From the NCBI GenBank assembly GCA_023254735.1, contig JALRKV010000014.1, forward strand, positions 21,594 to 85,593: a stretch of DNA of 64,000 bases, read 5' to 3'. The stretch comes from Pseudomonadales bacterium (GTDB lineage: Bacteria > Pseudomonadota > Gammaproteobacteria > Pseudomonadales > Pseudohongiellaceae). A model generated the notes under the pieces. It ran no database searches. It was not told the origin of the DNA and was given only the letters and a program-made list of their open reading frames with translations. Both the position numbers and the translations under genes were made by a program. Shown here in pieces: positions 60,006 through 64,000 of this stretch. Position 1 is the first letter of the stretch. Every line of letters begins with the position of its first letter.

Positions 60006-61541
60006 ATGAAAATATCGCTCCAGCTCAAGCTTGGCCAATCCCTCAGCATGACGCCGCAGTTACAGCAGGCGATCAAGCTTCTTCAACTATCGACACTCGA
60101 CCTACAACAAGAAATTTCTCAAGCACTCGAATCAAATCCGATGCTCGAATTGATCGAGCACGACGATGCAGACGGCGATTCAGAGCGCGAAGCATCCGAG
60201 TACGAAATCCTCAAGGACGATCAGGGAAGCGCCAGTGGGTCGGGGGAGCCGGAATATCAGGCAGAGCGTCAATCGAAGTCCGATGCAGAGGAGCAGGACG
60301 GGAATCAGACAGAAGGCGACTGGGGCGAAAACATCCCAACCGAGCTGAGCACGGACTCGCAATGGGAGGACACCTACCAAGGCAGCGGAAGCAGCGGCTT
60401 CGAAGGCGAGAGTGAAAGCATCGAAGCGCGAAGCTCGGCTGAGGAGACACTCCAAGACCATCTCCTTTGGCAGCTAAACTTGAGCCACCTCTCCGATCGG
60501 GACAAGCTGATCGCCGAGGCGATTATCGATTCGATCGCACCGAATGGGCGCCTCAGCTCAGAGATCGAAGACTTAGTCCAAGGCTTCGACCCCGAAGACG
60601 AAATCGAAGAAGACGAAGTCATCGCCGTGCTCCACAGGATCCAACATTTTGATCCGGTTGGCGTTGGGTATAGATCACTTTCCGAGTGCCTTCTCATTCA
60701 GCTGAATCTACTCGACAATGCGGACCCCGCGCTTGCTTGGGCGAAACTTATCATTCGCGACTACATCGATTTATTAGGGGTAAGGGACTACGCACAGCTG
60801 ATGCGCAGAACTCGGCTAAAAGAGGCTGAACTAAGCGCGGCTATCCGCTTGATCGAAGGTCTAAACCCACAGCCAGGCGCCGATATCGCGCCGTCAACCA
60901 CAACCTACGTTGTGCCCGACGTGATAGTGAGCAAAGACCTCGCAACGCAGTCTTGGCGTGTAGAACTCAATCCCGATGTCGCACCGAAACTAAGGATTAA
61001 CGCGGACTATGCAGCGCTTGTTCAGCGGGGCAATTCGAGTGCCGACAACACCTATCTAAGAGACAATCTCCAAGAGGCACGGTGGTTTCTAAAAAGTCTA
61101 CAAAGCCGCAACGACACCCTCATGAAAGTTGCGACGCGGATCGTAGAGCACCAAATTGGCTTTTTGGAGCATGGCGAGGAAGCGATGAAGCCGCTCGTAC
61201 TTCACGATATCGCCGAAGCGGTGGAAATGCATGAATCAACAATCTCTCGCGTGACCACGCAAAAGTATATGCATACGCCTCGAGGTATTTTTGAGCTTAA
61301 GTACTTCTTCTCAAGCCACGTCTCTACCGCTGGCGGAGGCGAATGCTCATCGACCGCCATTCGTGCAATTATTCGCAAACTTGTCGCGGCGGAAAATACC
61401 CGAAAGCCCCTGAGTGATAGTAAAATAGCAGACCTGTTGCAGGAGCAAGGGATCAATGTGGCACGGCGTACAATCGCGAAATACCGAGAGGGGCTCAATA
61501 TTCCTCCTTCGAACGAACGCAAACGATTAACCGCAGACTAG
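60006..61541 (+). CDS. rpoN: RNA polymerase sigma-54 factor
   Basis: RpoN directs polymerase to -24/-12 promoters that need enhancer-binding activators. The 511-residue protein has region I ([23 protein letters not shown], split here as two runs of the Gln/Leu-rich activator-contact helix), a long acidic region II (about 55-155), the core-binding domain, the helix-turn-helix segment around [11 protein letters not shown], and the RpoN box [10 protein letters not shown] (486-495). It is longer than the E. coli factor (477), and the extra length is in the Asp/Glu/Ser-rich region. ptsN follows directly; hpf, usually between them, is missing. Confidence 0.98.
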   Translation: MKISLQLKLGQSLSMTPQLQQAIKLLQLSTLDLQQEISQALESNPMLELIEHDDADGDSEREASEYEILKDDQGSASGSGEPEYQAERQSKSDAEEQDGNQTEGDWGENIPTELSTDSQWEDTYQGSGSSGFEGESESIEARSSAEETLQDHLLWQLNLSHLSDRDKLIAEAIIDSIAPNGRLSSEIEDLVQGFDPEDEIEEDEVIAVLHRIQHFDPVGVGYRSLSECLLIQLNLLDNADPALAWAKLIIRDYIDLLGVRDYAQLMRRTRLKEAELSAAIRLIEGLNPQPGADIAPSTTTYVVPDVIVSKDLATQSWRVELNPDVAPKLRINADYAALVQRGNSSADNTYLRDNLQEARWFLKSLQSRNDTLMKVATRIVEHQIGFLEHGEEAMKPLVLHDIAEAVEMHESTISRVTTQKYMHTPRGIFELKYFFSSHVSTAGGGECSSTAIRAIIRKLVAAENTRKPLSDSKIADLLQEQGINVARRTIAKYREGLNIPPSNERKRLTAD

Positions 61542-61655
61542 TAACAGTCCGGTTGCCGAATTAAGTGCCAGTCTGAGGCAACACCCCTCACAGCGACACC
61601 ATTCGCTGCAACAAAGACGAAAATACAGTAACGAGACGAAGAGAGTAGTTAATAG

Positions 61656-62105
61656 ATGCATCTAGAGGAAATTCTTAGCCCCAGCCTTTGTCGAAGCAAA
61701 GTTGAGGGGGTAAGCAAAAAACGCGTGATCGGCATCATGAGCAGCCTTATTGCTGATCAGATCGATGGGGTCGACGAAGACGATGTATTCGAAGCGCTTA
61801 TGAGCCGAGAACAACTCGGCTCGACAGGGTTAGGCAATGGCATAGCCATTCCCCATTGCCGCCTAGCGCAGTGCGACAGAGTGATTGGCGCGCTCGTCTC
61901 TCTAGCCGAACCGGTCGACTACGACGCCATAGACGGCAAACCAATCGATCTTGTTTTCGCCTTGGTAGTGCCCGAGGCCGGCGATACCGAGCACGTAAAG
62001 GCTCTAGGCGAAATTGCGAGCCTCTTCCTCGATGAGGATTTATGCTTCACTCTGCGCCATACGAACGACGATGAAGACCTTTATAATGTTGCAATCATGA
62101 CCTAA
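61656..62105 (+). CDS. ptsN: Nitrogen PTS enzyme IIA (PtsN)
   Basis: PtsN is the terminal phosphate acceptor of the nitrogen phosphotransferase chain PtsP-NPr-PtsN. It regulates potassium transport and other targets rather than taking up sugar. The 149-residue EIIA-fructose-like protein has the phosphorylated histidine His67 in GNGIAIPHCRL, with LTSREQLGSTGLG-like sequence before it (MSREQLGSTGLG). It lies 114 bases after rpoN and 108 before rapZ. Confidence 0.97.
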   Translation: MHLEEILSPSLCRSKVEGVSKKRVIGIMSSLIADQIDGVDEDDVFEALMSREQLGSTGLGNGIAIPHCRLAQCDRVIGALVSLAEPVDYDAIDGKPIDLVFALVVPEAGDTEHVKALGEIASLFLDEDLCFTLRHTNDDEDLYNVAIMT

Positions 62106-62213
62106 GAACGCGTGCATGATGACGCTCAATGCGCCGATTACTCCCTCACTCGCCACGGCGACGTTAAAGGCGACTCTATTCCGGAGGGACGAACCTAGAA
62201 GGCAGCCCGCTCC

Positions 62214-63068
62214 ATGAAATTGACGATAATCAGTGGCCGGTCAGGATCAGGGAAAAGTACCGTTCTCCGAATTCTCGAAGATCACGGCTACTATTGCATC
62301 GATAATCTCCCAGCTAGCCTACTCCCTTCTCTCGCCGAGCGTCTGACAGCCAAGCAGCTCGACATTGCGCATGCTGCCGTGAGTATCGATGCACGCAATG
62401 TCCCTTCGGACCTCCAGCAAGTCCCAACAATTATCAAACAGCTCGGAACCGGTCCTCTCTCAATCGATATCATATTTCTCGATGCTAACGCGCATACCTT
62501 GCAGAAGCGCTTCAGTGAGAGTCGGCGCAAACACCCACTGAGCGACAAGGAACTTGGCCTCAAAGAGGCAATCGATAGGGAGTCGGAGTTACTTGAGCCC
62601 CTATCGCTTTTGGCGAATTTGACAATCGACACAAGTGAGATGTCCCTGCACAAATTGCGCGATATTATTAAGACCAGACTCAATGATGGCGATACCAGCA
62701 GCATGACTCTGCAGTTTCAGTCATTTGGCTTTAAAAATGGGATCGCCACTGATGCTGATTTAGTATTCGATGTCCGTTGCCTACCCAACCCCTACTGGGA
62801 TTCGAGCTTACGTTCGCTCACCGGCCTAAGCCCCGAGGTCACGAGTTTTCTAGATTCTCAAGATGAAGTACAGAAGATGTTGAGCGATATTCAACGCTTT
62901 TTGGAGACCTGGTTACCCAGTTTCGAGCACAATAATCGCAGTTATATGACCGTCGCAATTGGCTGCACGGGAGGCCAGCACCGCTCAGTTTACCTCACTG
63001 AGAAACTGGGCAAAATATTTAGCCCTACCTTTGCGAGCATTCAGGTGAGGCATCGCGAACTCGATTAA
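62214..63068 (+). CDS. rapZ: RNase adapter protein RapZ
   Basis: RapZ in enterics binds GlcN6P and the sRNA GlmZ and targets the sRNA to RNase E. In other gammaproteobacteria its sRNA partners are less clear. The 284-residue protein has the P-loop SGRSGSGKST (7-16), DNLPASLLP, FLDANAHTLQKRFSESRRKHPL, and the C-terminal domain with DVRCLPNPYWDSSLRSLTG and the metal-like CTGGQHRSVYLTEKL. It is positioned between ptsN and npr as in E. coli. Confidence 0.97.
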   Translation: MKLTIISGRSGSGKSTVLRILEDHGYYCIDNLPASLLPSLAERLTAKQLDIAHAAVSIDARNVPSDLQQVPTIIKQLGTGPLSIDIIFLDANAHTLQKRFSESRRKHPLSDKELGLKEAIDRESELLEPLSLLANLTIDTSEMSLHKLRDIIKTRLNDGDTSSMTLQFQSFGFKNGIATDADLVFDVRCLPNPYWDSSLRSLTGLSPEVTSFLDSQDEVQKMLSDIQRFLETWLPSFEHNNRSYMTVAIGCTGGQHRSVYLTEKLGKIFSPTFASIQVRHRELD

Positions 63069-63136
63069 CGCGAATTTAATTAAAGGGTTCGCTCAGTGCG
63101 AATCAGCGTAAATTCTCTACAAGCGAAATCAGACGA

Positions 63137-63406
63137 ATGATTAAAAAAGCGACAACGCTCGTTAACCGCGCCGGCCTCCACGCCCGCTCTTCGGCTAAAG
63201 TAGTCGAGCTCGCCTCACGCTTCTCGAGCGACGTCCGGGTTCGCGTTGGCGAGAAAGCAGTCGATGGTAAGAGCATTCTTTCCTTGATGATGCTAGCCGC
63301 AACACAAGGCACAGAGGTCACGATCGAAGCAGACGGCGCGGACGAGACAGACGCGATTGAAGCACTCGCCGCCTTGTTCGAAGACGGATTTGGCGAAAAC
63401 ACCTAA
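63137..63406 (+). CDS. npr: Nitrogen PTS phosphocarrier NPr
   Basis: NPr (PtsO) is an HPr-like protein that passes phosphate from PtsP to PtsN. The 89-residue product has the active histidine His15 in NRAGLHARSSAK and the helix segment DGKSILSLMMLAATQGTEVTI, where the regulatory serine of HPr (Ser46 region) is conserved. It is 68 bases after rapZ and completes the ptsN-rapZ-npr set. Confidence 0.96.
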   Translation: MIKKATTLVNRAGLHARSSAKVVELASRFSSDVRVRVGEKAVDGKSILSLMMLAATQGTEVTIEADGADETDAIEALAALFEDGFGENT

Positions 63407-63516
63407 GGTTAAGTTCTAAGGCCAAGTTCTAAAGCTGCGCGTTTAGCGTTAGAATAGCACCGGTCGCCGCATTCAAACCGGCAACGCTTGTGCAGTCATC
63501 GAGGACGACCGCCCGC

Positions 63517-64000
63517 ATGTCTAACCCCCAAGAGTTACAGCCACAGACTGATCACGCACTGGAATTGCATCAGGCAATCGACAGCGGGTCACTATACGAA
63601 GTTCGGCAGATGATAAAGACTCTGCCGACTGCGGGCATCGCACACCTCCTAGAATCCTCTCCGCCTAAAACGCGCGGCGTTCTCTGGCAACTGATCGACA
63701 AGGATTCCGAGGGAGAAGTCCTCCAGTACCTTAACGAAGATATTCAGGGTCAGATTCTTAGTGAGCTCAATGCCGAGCAAGTTGCCGAACTGACGTTCGG
63801 TCTCGAAACTGATGACCTTGCCGACATTCTGCAGCAGCTGCCCCAACAAGTCGCAAGCCAAGTCCTCGAAGCAATGGACGAGCAGGATCGACATCGCGTC
63901 GAGACTATTCTCTCCTACGATGAGGATACCGCAGGCGGCTTGATGAATACCGACACGATCACAGTTCGACCTACTCACACACTCGAACTCGTCCTTCGAT
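63517..64000 (+). CDS. mgtE: Magnesium transporter MgtE (N-terminal part, cut by window edge)
   Basis: The first 161 codons are in the window; the gene continues past base 64000. The visible sequence is the cytoplasmic MgtE N domain, a superhelix of short repeats (LHQAIDSGSLYEVRQMIKTL, LNAEQVAELTFGLETDDLADIL, LPQQVASQVLEAMDEQDRHRVE), then the LSYDEDTAGGLM turn into the first CBS domain. In MgtE these domains sense cytosolic Mg2+ and gate the membrane pore. The ATG at 63517 is chosen; GAGGA lies about 14 bases upstream. The membrane part is unseen. Confidence 0.93.
   Translation, partial: MSNPQELQPQTDHALELHQAIDSGSLYEVRQMIKTLPTAGIAHLLESSPPKTRGVLWQLIDKDSEGEVLQYLNEDIQGQILSELNAEQVAELTFGLETDDLADILQQLPQQVASQVLEAMDEQDRHRVETILSYDEDTAGGLMNTDTITVRPTHTLELVLR

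Overview
The window is a dense, ordinary stretch of a gammaproteobacterial chromosome. About 65 genes are packed into short operons. There is no rRNA, tRNA, CRISPR array, insertion sequence or prophage that I can see. Gene order closely follows the Pseudomonas-type ancestral order (and, in two separate blocks, that of E. coli): ampD/ampE-aceE, nadC, pilA-C-D-coaE-yacG, mutT-argJ-secA, the complete division and cell-wall (dcw) cluster, rnpB, rsmI/lpoA-yraN-diaA-dolP, sspAB, the bc1 complex, rplM-rpsI, zapE/zapG, cysD-cysNC, degS, hisDG-murA-ibaG-mlaC, and yrbG-kdsDC-lptCAB-rpoN-ptsN-rapZ-npr-mgtE. The host is a free-living Gammaproteobacterium with LPS, meso-DAP peptidoglycan, type IV pili and aerobic respiration, probably near the Pseudomonadales/Cellvibrionales. 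I cannot name a genus from the sequence alone.

Layout. 1-8.9 kb: the start of aceE (pyruvate dehydrogenase E1), ampE and ampD (wall recycling), nadC, a secreted HNH nuclease-like protein, a small cytochrome c, then pilA-pilC-pilD, coaE and yacG. 8.9-33.1 kb, all on the minus strand: mraZ-rsmH-ftsL-ftsI-murE-murF-mraY-murD-ftsW-murG-murC-ddlB-ftsQ-ftsA-ftsZ, then lpxC, an M23 peptidase, secA, argJ and mutT. This block makes lipid II, builds the divisome and starts lipid A synthesis. 33.4-39.8 kb: RNase P RNA, rsmI, and divergently lpoA-yraN-diaA-dolP, facing sspB-sspA. 39.8-45.6 kb: a bc1 complex (petA plus a single fused cytochrome b/c1 gene), rpsI-rplM, zapE and zapG. 45.7-50.6 kb: sulfate activation (cysD, fused cysNC), a Nif3-like protein and the DegS protease. 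50.6-55.0 kb, minus: hisD, hisG, murA, ibaG, mlaC. 55.2-64 kb, plus: the Kdo and LPS-transport operon, sigma-54, the nitrogen PTS and the start of mgtE.

I found no large unknown system. The points worth a second look are small and local. The cytochrome b and c1 genes are fused in one frame. Five GTGG repeats at exact 10-bp period sit at the mraZ promoter. A pair of TGTA-N7-TACA palindromes brackets a likely aceE promoter. mlaC is present without mlaFED beside it, and pilB is missing from between pilA and pilC. Several untranslated leaders can fold (lpxC, secA, cysD, rpoN), and a 10-residue Cys-His-Cys leader peptide lies ahead of diaA. Several genes usual at these positions (dciA, hisC, hpf, pilB, mlaFEDB) are absent, which suggests repeated local loss or relocation.
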